Of a DNA stretch of 64,000 bases, positions 26,931 to 35,411 are shown in pieces. A program made the position numbers and the translations under genes. Origin of the DNA: Segetibacter sp. (GTDB taxonomy: Bacteria; Bacteroidota; Bacteroidia; Chitinophagales; Chitinophagaceae); assembly GCF_025963695.1 (NCBI RefSeq), contig NZ_JAOQAH010000090.1, positions 35,863 to 99,862 on the forward strand. The letters run 5' to 3'. Position 1 is the stretch's first letter. Each line of letters starts with the position of its first letter. Under the pieces are notes generated by a model. The model had not been told where the DNA came from. It worked only from the letters and a program-made list of their open reading frames with translations, and ran no database searches.

Positions 26931-27080
26931 TCCGTTTATCCGCGTTGCTACTATTGAGCTTTTTTTGCCCCGTAATTCGTATTACATCTTCGGCTGGCGT
27001 TAGAAGAAAAGAAGGCATCTCCTAGTAATCTTCAAAATATTACATTAAATTTAAAGCAACCCGAAACCCAAAAAACTGTT

Positions 27081-28046
27081 ATGAACAAAAGTATTAAAGC
27101 CACCTTGCTTGTGATAGCAGGATTAATTGTTTTAGTTGCAATAGCAGCCGCTGTAGTATCCTTCAGAGGAATACCAAAATACGAGGCTAAAAAAGTAGAC
27201 GTAAAAATTGACTATACTCAAGCCCGGGTAGAAAATGGCGTAAAGCTAGCCTCAATGCTTTGTCGCAGTTGTCATTATAACGATCAAACGGGGAGATTTA
27301 CAGGAAGAGAACTAACTGAGGTAACTCAATTTGGAAAAATTTTCTCAAAGAATATTACGAGCCACGCTGAAGCAGGTATTGGAAAATGGACCGATGGCGA
27401 GTTAGTATCGTTCTTAAGAACAGGCACAAAGCCGAATGGTCAGTATGTGCCACCCTATATGCCTAAGCTTGTTCATATCTCTGACGAAGACATGAATTCT
27501 ATTGTTGCATTTTTAAGAAGTGACAATGAGTGGGTAAAAGCGGAGCCGACAAAACAGCCTGAATGTGACCCATCCTTCCTTACAAAACTTCTCACGAACA
27601 TTGGGGCATTTAAACCCTTCGACTATCCTCAACAATATATTCCTCAACCAGATACCACTAACCAGGTTAAACACGGGGAGTATATCGCGCTTTACCAATT
27701 GGAGTGTTATGCCTGTCATTCAAAAGACTTTGCAAAAAATGATTACCTGGTTCCCTCCAAATCAGCAGGGTTTTTTGGTGGAGGAAACAAGATGTTCGAC
27801 ATGGAAGGAAAACCCATTTCAACACTAAACATTACAATGGACAAACACTCGGGAATAGGCAACTGGACGGAAGAAGAATTTGTAAAGGCTATAAAGTATG
27901 GTACGGTGCCGGGAAACCAACCTGCTTTAAGATACCCTATGACACCTTATAGTAATCTTACAGACAAAGAAGCTAAAGCTGTTTTTGCTTATATAAAAAC
28001 AGTCCCGATTATAAACAACCGGGTAGAACGAAAGGGCGTGCAATAA
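27081..28046 (+). CDS. membrane-anchored di-haem cytochrome c
   Basis: 321 residues. One N-terminal membrane helix (about 8-28) anchors two cytochrome c domains with CxxCH sites CRSCH at 61-65 and CYACH at 209-213. Candidate distal Met ligands lie in 'PPYMPKLVHISDEDM' and 'RYPMTPYSNLTDKEAKAVFAYI'. These features match the c-type cytochromes that accept electrons from periplasmic dehydrogenases or feed a terminal oxidase. The gene is monocistronic, ends at a hairpin, and is 3.4 kb from the iorAB pair, so a link between them is only a suggestion. Confidence 0.88.
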   Translation: MNKSIKATLLVIAGLIVLVAIAAAVVSFRGIPKYEAKKVDVKIDYTQARVENGVKLASMLCRSCHYNDQTGRFTGRELTEVTQFGKIFSKNITSHAEAGIGKWTDGELVSFLRTGTKPNGQYVPPYMPKLVHISDEDMNSIVAFLRSDNEWVKAEPTKQPECDPSFLTKLLTNIGAFKPFDYPQQYIPQPDTTNQVKHGEYIALYQLECYACHSKDFAKNDYLVPSKSAGFFGGGNKMFDMEGKPISTLNITMDKHSGIGNWTEEEFVKAIKYGTVPGNQPALRYPMTPYSNLTDKEAKAVFAYIKTVPIINNRVERKGVQ

Positions 28047-28056
28047 ATTCTAAATA

Positions 28057-28087
28057 AAAAAAGACCGTTACAATCAAGGTCTTTTTT
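28057..28087. terminator. bidirectional intrinsic terminator
   Basis: Perfect 10-bp stem (AAAAAAGACC / GGTCTTTTTT) around an 11-nt loop, between the convergent cytochrome and MFS genes. It has a T-run on both strands. Confidence 0.82.
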
Positions 28088-28113
28088 CTTGAATATCTAC
28101 AGGCAAAGTTCTT

Positions 28114-29358
28114 TTACTTCTTGCTTCCGCCAATGTTAGGTAAAAAACCGGTCAGCAGGCCAATTAGCGGTAAGAAGGCACATACCCTAAATACATTTTG
28201 AATGCTGGTGTGGTCAGCAAGGATACCTAACAGCGCCGAGCCTAGGCCACCCATTCCAAACGCAAAACCAAAGAACAGTCCGGCAACTGTGCCCACTTTT
28301 CCTGGTATTAGTTCCTGAGCATACACTAAGATGGCTGAAAATGCTGAGGCAAGAATAAATCCTATGAATACGGTTAAAACACAGGTCCAAAATAATGAAA
28401 CGTACGGAAGCAATAAAGTAAAAGGAGCAGCCCCCAGAATAGAAAACCAGATAATGTATTTTCGACCAAATCTGTCTCCAAGTGGCCCACCTAATAATGT
28501 ACCTGCTGCCACCGCAAATAAAAATACAAAAAGGTACACCTGTGAGTTTTGAACGGATACCTGAAACTTGTCTATTAGGTAGAAAGTATAATAACTGGAT
28601 ATGCAAGCCAGGTAAAAGTATTTTGAAAATATCAAGACAAGCAAAATAACGACCGCCCCAGTCACTCTTCCTCTAGACAAGACAGGACCGGCCTTGGCAC
28701 TCACTCCCGATTTGCTTATTATACGATGCATATTGCGGCTATACCATTTGCCGACAACAATCAATAAAGTGATGGCAAGTAAGGCTAGCAGCGAAAACCA
28801 AAGAATAGAAGTCTGGCCATAGGGAATAATAATGGCAGCAGCTAGCAATGGCCCCAGGGCACTGCCCGCATTACCTCCTACCTGGAAGATGGACTGGGCA
28901 AGGCCTCTCCTACCGCCACTTGCCATATATGCCACCTTACTTGCTTCAGGGTGAAATACGGAAGAACCTAACCCTATAAGAGCAACAGAAACAAGCAAAA
29001 TTTGGTAACTATGATTTACAGCTAATACAATTAAGCCTGTTAATGTAAGAGCCATGCCGATCGCTAATGAGAAAGGTTGCGGCTTTTTATCGGTATAAAA
29101 TCCGACAACCGGCTGCAACAGTGACGCAGCAAGTTGAAAAGTCAGTGTTATTAAACCAACCTGTGAAAAACTGAGTGCATAAGTATCCTTCACCATTGGA
29201 TAGATGGATGGGATCAACGACTGCAATGTATCATTTAACAGGTGTGAAAAGCTTATGGTTAAAAGTATAGGGAACACGGTTTTCTCAGCCACTTCTTTTG
29301 ATACTCCAATCGTTTCAGTTGTTATGCTGCGGTTCGTTTCCTTTATCATAATCGGCAA
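28114..29358 (-). CDS. MFS transporter, fosmidomycin-resistance (Fsr) type
   Basis: 414 residues, about 12 transmembrane helices. Family marks are 'LLTISFSHLLNDTLQSLIPSIYPMVKDTYALSFSQVGLI', 'QPVVGFYTDKKPQP', 'GLGSSVFHPEASKVAYMASGGRRGLAQSIFQVGGNAGSALGPLLAA' and 'GGPLGDRFGRKYIIW'. Fsr-type pumps are drug-proton antiporters; the real substrate here is unknown. A long polar N-terminus of about 25 residues precedes TM1. Single gene, convergent with the cytochrome c gene and divergent from the methyltransferase relic. Confidence 0.87.
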   Translation of the reverse strand: MPIMIKETNRSITTETIGVSKEVAEKTVFPILLTISFSHLLNDTLQSLIPSIYPMVKDTYALSFSQVGLITLTFQLAASLLQPVVGFYTDKKPQPFSLAIGMALTLTGLIVLAVNHSYQILLVSVALIGLGSSVFHPEASKVAYMASGGRRGLAQSIFQVGGNAGSALGPLLAAAIIIPYGQTSILWFSLLALLAITLLIVVGKWYSRNMHRIISKSGVSAKAGPVLSRGRVTGAVVILLVLIFSKYFYLACISSYYTFYLIDKFQVSVQNSQVYLFVFLFAVAAGTLLGGPLGDRFGRKYIIWFSILGAAPFTLLLPYVSLFWTCVLTVFIGFILASAFSAILVYAQELIPGKVGTVAGLFFGFAFGMGGLGSALLGILADHTSIQNVFRVCAFLPLIGLLTGFLPNIGGSKK

Positions 29359-29540
29359 AGTTATAAAGAACAGTAGAAAAGGATTAGAAATACAAGAAGC
29401 TTCGACAATCAGAACTGAACTCGCAGAATGTTTCGGAGCCCCCTCAGCTTGAACTCTTATTACCAGCCTGACTTAATTAATACGCCACGTATTGCTATAG
29501 CACATGGAAGGTTGTATGTTAAAGAAAACTGTAAAATAAA

Positions 29541-30369
29541 ATGTCCAACGCTGATATTTTCTCCGGTAGCTTACCTGCTAACTACGACCGATTTTTGGGA
29601 CCTTATTTATTAAGCCGTATGCGTTGGACTTAAAGGAAAGACTGAAAAATGATCGGTGTGTGAAGGTTCTGGAATTAGCCTGTGGCGCAGGGCGGATTAC
29701 GAGTCGCTTTACTGAAATATTAGAAAAAGATGGAAAGATAGTAGCGACAGACATTAATGGTGATATGTTGGCGGTGGCAAAAAAAGGTGATCAAGCCTGC
29801 GTAGATTGGCAAGTGATAGATGCACAAGAACTGCCGTTTGATAATGGCTTTTTCGATCACGTAATTTGCCAGTTTGGAGTAATGTTTTTTTCTGACAAGC
29901 TAAAAGCTTTTTAAGAAGCATACAGGGTAATAAGTAAAGAGGGCAAGTTTGTTTTCAATACATGGGGACCATTAAATGACAGTAGAAGATCAGGCATTAT
30001 AAAAGATGTGATGGAAGATTGTTTTAAGGACGATGCACCTGGCTTCCTTACCAAAGGCCCTACTCTTTCCATATTACCGATGCTATCAAACCCTTATTAG
30101 GCGATGCAGGATTCAAAGCGGTTTCGATTGAACCGGTAAAGCATGTAGTAACTTATGCCAGCCTTGATAATTATTTGAACGAATTTATTAACGGCACACC
30201 TCTCAGTGCTGTCTTGCAGAAAAAAAATTCATTGTTACGTGAGCTTACCCGTCAAAAATTACAGGATGCATTAAAGCAGGAATTTGGTGATAATTTGCAG
30301 TCAGCGATGCTTGCCTTTGGTTTGTGTTGTACAAAAAGATTAGCCAGTTTTTATCTGAAAAAACTTTGA
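29541..30369 (+). pseudogene. class I SAM-dependent methyltransferase, inactivated
   Basis: Conceptual translation gives a recognisable small methyltransferase: 'MSNADIFSGSLPANYDRFLGPYL', then after a one-base loss near 29611 'KPYALDLKERLKNDRCVKVLELACGAGRITSRF' (motif I, SAM binding), 'GKIVATDINGDML', 'WQVIDAQELPFDNGFFDHVICQFGVMFFSDK'. An in-frame TAA at 29912-29914 replaces what should be a lysine codon, and the same frame goes on with 'EAYRVISKEGKFVFNTWG'. A second one-base loss near 30053 moves to 'PYSFHITDAIKPLLGDAGF' and so to the stop at 30369. Two frameshifts plus a nonsense codon indicate decay. Confidence 0.8.
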
Positions 30370-30491
30370 TATTTTTGAACCTTACTTTAACTACTTCCTG
30401 ATAATTTTGATTTAAATGATCAAGACTCCCTTGCAACTGCCGATATATCTTACCTCGCAACTTTCTTCCATATTCATTTTCAATCAAGACA

Positions 30492-31742
30492 GTGCCAGCA
30501 GATAAAAGTATACTAATCATTGGCTGTTTCGATACGAAGGGCGAAGAGTATTCTTTCCTGTTTAATTGTATTACAGCAGGGGGTGAAAGTGTTATTACTA
30601 TAAACACGGGCGTCATGGAAACACAGGCAAGTTTTAAAATTGATTTCGATGCAGAAGTTGTGGCACGGGAAGCGGGGTTCTCATTAACGGATTTAAGAAG
30701 AGACCGGGATCGGGGAAATGCAGTGGCTGTGATGGGTAATGGAGCGGCAAAAATCGTCGGCGGATTAATGCAAGATGATAAAATCAAAGCGGCTATTGGG
30801 ATGGGGGGAGGCGGTGGAACTTATATTGCCCTTACTGCAATGCAGGAGATTCCACTAGGGGTTCCTAAGATTTGCTTGTCAACAATGACGGGTAAAGACT
30901 TATCGGGGCTAATAGGAAGTCGTGATATAATACTCTTCCCGTCTATAGTAGACATGGCAGGCCTCAACAGTATAAGCAGGCTACTAATAAAGCAGGCAGC
31001 AGCAGCCATTTGCTGCATTTCAAATGTGACTGACAAAGAGGATACCATTGCAAAGGGACGTATTGCAATCACCATGTTCGGCAATACATCGGCTTGCGTA
31101 GACAAGTGTATGAATTTATTGAAACGAGAAGGTTATGAAGTCTTCCCTTTCCATGCAAATGGTATAGGAGGTCGAACAATGGAGACGCTAATCAGGGAAG
31201 GATATTTTGATGCTGTTTTAGACATTACCACTACTGAATTAGCAGATGAACTATGCCGAGGTATTTGCAGTGCAGGTCCTCATCGTTTAACTGCAGCGGC
31301 TGAGGCAGGTATCTTGCAGGTAGTTGTGCCAGGATGTTTGGACATGGTTAATTTTGGAAGATTAGAAACTGTGCCCTCCCATTACAAATCACGCGACTTA
31401 TATAGTTGGTCTCCCGAGGTAACATTAATGCGGACCAACAAAGAAGAGAATAAAATACTGGGAGAAAGACTTGTGCAAAAAATAAGCAAATCGACTGCAC
31501 CAGTCATAATTCTGCTTCCGACAAAAGGAATATCACAGATAGATGCTGAGGGTGGAGTATTTTACCGGCCTGAAGTTGACCGGGCGCTTTTTGATACAAT
31601 AAAGGCGAATAGCAAAGACACGATACCAGTAATTGAAGTAGATGCACATATAAATGATCCAAAATTTGCCACCATACTAGTGAGTACATTGCTCGACCTG
31701 GTAGAAAGGAAACAATCACAATACAACAAATCTTTAAAATAG
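30492..31742 (+). CDS. Tm-1-like ATP-binding domain protein (UPF0261)
   Basis: 416 residues starting at a GTG; no in-frame ATG exists upstream before sequence unrelated to the family. The two-domain Rossmann-like fold is recognised by 'SILIIGCFDTKGEEYSFLFNCI', 'GMGGGGGTYIALTAMQEIPLGVPKICLSTM', 'ITMFGNTSACVDKCMNLL', 'TTTELADELCRGICSAGPHRL' and 'LDMVNFG'. The plant homologue Tm-1 binds a viral replicase helicase domain; the bacterial role is unknown, possibly carbohydrate or aromatic degradation. It is followed 8 nt later by a PEP-hydrolase-family gene, which matches the second half of plant and fungal Tm-1 fusions. Confidence 0.88.
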   Translation: MPADKSILIIGCFDTKGEEYSFLFNCITAGGESVITINTGVMETQASFKIDFDAEVVAREAGFSLTDLRRDRDRGNAVAVMGNGAAKIVGGLMQDDKIKAAIGMGGGGGTYIALTAMQEIPLGVPKICLSTMTGKDLSGLIGSRDIILFPSIVDMAGLNSISRLLIKQAAAAICCISNVTDKEDTIAKGRIAITMFGNTSACVDKCMNLLKREGYEVFPFHANGIGGRTMETLIREGYFDAVLDITTTELADELCRGICSAGPHRLTAAAEAGILQVVVPGCLDMVNFGRLETVPSHYKSRDLYSWSPEVTLMRTNKEENKILGERLVQKISKSTAPVIILLPTKGISQIDAEGGVFYRPEVDRALFDTIKANSKDTIPVIEVDAHINDPKFATILVSTLLDLVERKQSQYNKSLK

Positions 31743-31750
31743 AAATCTTT

Positions 31751-32608
31751 ATGCCTAACAAATGGACTGGAAAAGGGAACCCATATACCAAGCAGGAAGT
31801 GAGAGACCGGTTACAATCGACTTTGTCCCAGAACAAGGCAATTATAGCTGCAGGTGCAGGAACAGGTATCAGTGCTAAATTCATCGAGAAAGGCGGGGCC
31901 GATTTAATAATTATATATAATTCCGGACGTTTTAGAATGGCGGGGCATGGTTCGTCTGCTGGGTTAATGGCATATGGTGACGCCAATGCTGAAGCGCTCA
32001 ACATCGGAGAATTTGAGGTATTGCCGGTGGTAGAAGAAATTCCGGTAATCTGCGGTGTACATGGTTCTGACCCCCGCAGAAGAATGTGGCATCATTTGCT
32101 GAAGGTGAAGGAAATGGGCTTTTCTGGTGTCAATAATTTTCCTACACATTGCATAGTCGATGGTCACTTCAGACGTGTGTTGGAAGAAACAGGTATGGGT
32201 TTTATTAAAGAAGTTGAGATGGTAAAACTGGCAACACAAATGGATCTGTTCTCTATAGTGTATGTTGCTACACCTGAAGAAGCAAGGATGATGGCGGAAG
32301 CCGGTGCAGATGCTATCATATCGCATGTTGGAACTACTGTAGGCGGCTCAGTTGGGGTGGTGGAAGCTACCTGCACAATGGAGAACGCAATCTCTATAAC
32401 CAAAGAAATTATGGAAGAAGGGAAGAAGGTAAACCCTGATATTTTTTTCCTCGCACATGGCGGCCCCATAAATACCCCTGAAGATGTGCGCATCATACTC
32501 GACAATACGAAAGTGCATGGATTTGTGGGAGCTTCATCGCTGGAGCGCATGGGCGTTGAAAAATCTCTGACAGACCTTACCAGGAAATTCAAAGAACTTA
32601 CATTATAA
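31751..32608 (+). CDS. phosphoenolpyruvate hydrolase family TIM-barrel protein
   Basis: 285 residues. Recognised by 'AGAGTGISAKFIEKGGADLIIIYNSGRFRMAGHGSSAGLMAYGDANA', 'PVICGVHGSDPRRRMWHHLLKVKEMGFSGVNNFPT' and 'LAHGGPINTPEDVRIILDNTKVHGFVGASSLERMG'. This is the family found C-terminal to the Tm-1-like domain in eukaryotes. Actual PEP hydrolysis is not established for it; the name follows the PEP mutase/isocitrate lyase-like fold. The 8-nt gap shows an operon, so the two products probably act as one complex. Confidence 0.88.
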   Translation: MPNKWTGKGNPYTKQEVRDRLQSTLSQNKAIIAAGAGTGISAKFIEKGGADLIIIYNSGRFRMAGHGSSAGLMAYGDANAEALNIGEFEVLPVVEEIPVICGVHGSDPRRRMWHHLLKVKEMGFSGVNNFPTHCIVDGHFRRVLEETGMGFIKEVEMVKLATQMDLFSIVYVATPEEARMMAEAGADAIISHVGTTVGGSVGVVEATCTMENAISITKEIMEEGKKVNPDIFFLAHGGPINTPEDVRIILDNTKVHGFVGASSLERMGVEKSLTDLTRKFKELTL

Positions 32609-32650
32609 GAGGCCAAACTTCTCTTTAAAAAAATCTTGTTCATTAATCTG

Positions 32651-34216
32651 TTACAATCCAGCCATAATTGCAAATGGAGAACTTTTTACCCCATTGCTCG
32701 GGTCGACCAACGAGTTTCCAATAATTAAATCTTGTTTTCCATCACCATTAAAATCGCCGGCGTCCATCGTTAACACACTTTCAAAATTGATTTCTTTAGG
32801 AGGCCCATATGGAGTAAAATGAAGGTTACCATCATTCTTTAAATACACGAAAGGTTCAGGCTTTTGAGGATCTGTAAAATAAGCTATCGCTGCCAAATCT
32901 ATATTTCCTGTATTCTTAAAATCCTTTGCAATTACGCTGTAACAGCCATGCATGGGATAAAAGAATTTCTGTTGAAAATTATCTTTACCATCATTGGTAA
33001 AAACGTAGACCCCGTGGTAAGGTTTTAGAATACCAGTGATGTCGCCATTATCTCCACAGGTATAAACAATATCTTCAAACCCATCTTTATTTATGTCCGC
33101 CATTTCAAATGAAGTGGAGCCGTATGTAGGTGGAAAACGAAGCACTTGCTTTGCATCGAATGTTCCATTTCCTTTATTCTTGAAATAAAAGATCCCTTCT
33201 TCGCCCTGTGCAAAAAGGGCCCATAAATCTTTTTGATTGGTTTGCTTGTTTTGTTTCACATACACGTTTACACTGCCTGCTACATTACGAATAACATGTT
33301 GCTCGTACTTGCCGCTAGCCTTATTTTCCATCCAACATAAACTTCCGCGTAATCCACCAAACTCACATAGTAAAAAATCAGTTCGTCCATCTCCATTTAT
33401 ATCCGTTGGCACCACTTGTACCGGTCTTGAAAGTCCTTCAAATAATGCCGGCTTTATTTGCAGCTTTCCGTCTTTGTTTACAGCTATTGGAAACACCTTC
33501 CCATGTTTATTAGTGCTTGTTCCGATGACTAGCGCCTTACCAATACTAGTGGCAAATATTTCATTATTATAAAAACGAATGTCAACAATGGCATCTTCAG
33601 TATAAATCGAATCGAGCAAACCACGTTTACTAAAAAGAAATAACTGGTGCGAAACGGCATCGTAAACAAACAACCGGGCGGGCCGTACGGAATTGTCTAT
33701 TCTTACGCAAGTAACCCTTGTATTAGTTTTGAACATTGTTTCCGGGGGTAACAGCGGGGCAAAGAAAGACGAAACCTGTTGCGTAACACCCGCCTTGTCT
33801 TGTGGCGGAAGAGAAGCAGGTGCTGCCGCATTATAATAGGCGAGTATGCTTTGCCATTCATCTTCGGCCATCGCCGGATGTGCTGGATAAAAGCTTCGAT
33901 CGTCTTCCGGTATTTTCACTTCCCGAGATTGTATGCCCAGGCTTACTCCCATTTCGGGCAATAATTTTTTCCAGTTGTCCTTATCAAGCAACCCGGGATC
34001 CGGGAGTACATGGCATGATTGACAATGTTTTTCTGTCAACGCCTTTCCTTGTGCAAAGGAATTAGAAGAGATTTCGTCTGAAGGATTATCCTGTTTCTTA
34101 TCAGCAAAAAAATATACCGCAAGAGAAAAAATCAATACACTTATGATGATAAATATCGTTCGTTTCGATGAAGCTCCTTTCTGGGTAACCACCTTCTCTT
34201 GAATGTTTTTCTTCAT
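32651..34216 (-). CDS. FG-GAP/VCBS-repeat protein with an N-terminal cytochrome c-like motif
   Basis: 521 residues. An N-terminal membrane helix (about 20-37) is followed by a haem-c site CQSCH at 65-69 in 'ALTEKHCQSCHVLPDPGLLDKDNWKKLLPEMG', then a beta-propeller with FG-GAP/VCBS repeats whose calcium-binding loops read 'DINGDGRTDFLLCEFGG', 'DINKDGFEDIVYTCGDNGD' and 'DFNGDGKQDLIIGNS'. The combination suggests an envelope electron-transfer or sensing protein with an outward propeller. No partner is nearby; it converges on the PEP-hydrolase gene with a 42-nt gap. Confidence 0.75.
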   Translation of the reverse strand: MKKNIQEKVVTQKGASSKRTIFIIISVLIFSLAVYFFADKKQDNPSDEISSNSFAQGKALTEKHCQSCHVLPDPGLLDKDNWKKLLPEMGVSLGIQSREVKIPEDDRSFYPAHPAMAEDEWQSILAYYNAAAPASLPPQDKAGVTQQVSSFFAPLLPPETMFKTNTRVTCVRIDNSVRPARLFVYDAVSHQLFLFSKRGLLDSIYTEDAIVDIRFYNNEIFATSIGKALVIGTSTNKHGKVFPIAVNKDGKLQIKPALFEGLSRPVQVVPTDINGDGRTDFLLCEFGGLRGSLCWMENKASGKYEQHVIRNVAGSVNVYVKQNKQTNQKDLWALFAQGEEGIFYFKNKGNGTFDAKQVLRFPPTYGSTSFEMADINKDGFEDIVYTCGDNGDITGILKPYHGVYVFTNDGKDNFQQKFFYPMHGCYSVIAKDFKNTGNIDLAAIAYFTDPQKPEPFVYLKNDGNLHFTPYGPPKEINFESVLTMDAGDFNGDGKQDLIIGNSLVDPSNGVKSSPFAIMAGL

Positions 34217-34390
34217 GTGCAGTTTGCGAAAGGAGTGAAATTATGATTTAAACCTCAAAAGTAATTTCCTGGGGCATTCATTGGAACGTACTTAAAAACC
34301 GGAGAATTCCTAAGTGATTGAGGTTTTAAAAATGGACACTTTTCTCTCGATAGAAATGGCTGCGCAAATATTCGGACTGCCAACAACCTC

Positions 34391-35197
34391 CTATTTAGAT
34401 TTACCTAAGTCTCCAAAATCATTATCCCGCCAATTTTTGTAAGCATGAATAACTATCGCGATCAGTAAAATTATAGAAGCAATGATTGCAGCCAGAGAAA
34501 TATTATAATGTTGTTGCCCTTGTTTTATGGCCACTGCTATAAAAGCCCAAATACCTACTCCTGCAGCTTCTCTTAAATTTCTGCTCTTTATAAGATAGAG
34601 ATATAAAGCAGTTGCAATTGCAATCATGATTATAGTCCACGTGTCTTCTCCAATTCCGCCACCCTGCCATCCTTTCGACACCAACCATGCTGCAATACAA
34701 GCTATTGTTGCTACCATAATCCACCCCAGGTAAACCACAATCGGCCACCAAACAAAAAGTATGATTTGAACAGGCTTTTTGTCTAGTTCAAGACGAAGAC
34801 GTATCGCCAAAACGCAAAGAGATAGCAGCAGCAATAGAATAATAATTACCGATAGTCCTAACATCTCATTCATCCAGCAATACAACCACAAGGTGTTGGC
34901 AATATTACTAATCGCAAACCAATAACCTGTCCGGTCAATGTATTCTTCTGTATCGTCACCTCGCAGCAATTTCCACTGATAAACTACAAAGCCTATTGTA
35001 AGCAGAAATATAAAAGACCAAATGCTAAAAGCGTAACCTGCAGGTGCAAATAAAGTATCGTATTTGTTACTAACCTCTCCCACTGTTTTATTTATAAAAA
35101 CTCCTGAGCCCGCTACAAAATTTGCAAACAGCATAATTACCAGTGTAATTGTATTTACTATTACTACATTTCTTTTATGACTGGCCATTGGCAGCAT
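34391..35197 (-). CDS. TspO/MBR-related (tryptophan-rich sensory) membrane protein
   Basis: 268 residues, about seven to eight hydrophobic helices. 'FAPAGYAFSIWSFIFLLTIGFVVYQW' corresponds to the 'TP.GW.F...W' signature of TspO-type proteins, and further tryptophans sit in helices ('TLWLYCWMNEMLGLS', 'ILFVWWPIVVYLGWIMVA'). It is longer than classic TspO (about 160 aa), as in the long variant found in Bacteroidota. TspO binds porphyrins; binding here is not shown. An ATG three codons downstream (35188) is an equally good start. Confidence 0.6.
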   Translation of the reverse strand: MLPMASHKRNVVIVNTITLVIMLFANFVAGSGVFINKTVGEVSNKYDTLFAPAGYAFSIWSFIFLLTIGFVVYQWKLLRGDDTEEYIDRTGYWFAISNIANTLWLYCWMNEMLGLSVIIILLLLLSLCVLAIRLRLELDKKPVQIILFVWWPIVVYLGWIMVATIACIAAWLVSKGWQGGGIGEDTWTIIMIAIATALYLYLIKSRNLREAAGVGIWAFIAVAIKQGQQHYNISLAAIIASIILLIAIVIHAYKNWRDNDFGDLGKSK

Positions 35198-35313
35198 TTA
35201 GTTAAAAGGTGCAAATAAAAGAAACAGTATTTAGATGCGGAAAGTTCAGAACTGGGGTTCAAGTAAGGTTTCAACAATTAATCAACTGGTGAAGCGGATA
35301 AGCCGACAATAAA

Positions 35314-35328
35314 AAAGCAATGGGCTTT
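35314..35328 (-). terminator. weak hairpin downstream of the CHU_C gene
   Basis: AAAGC / GCTTT stem of 5 bp followed on the reverse strand by TTTTATT, 84 nt past the stop. Short stem, modest support. Confidence 0.3.
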
Positions 35329-35411
35329 ATTATCTGACCTTTTATATTGACGCTTCAAACAATTTTAATAGGCTTAAGAAAAAATAGAAATGTTTATGGT
35401 GTTTGCGGTTG

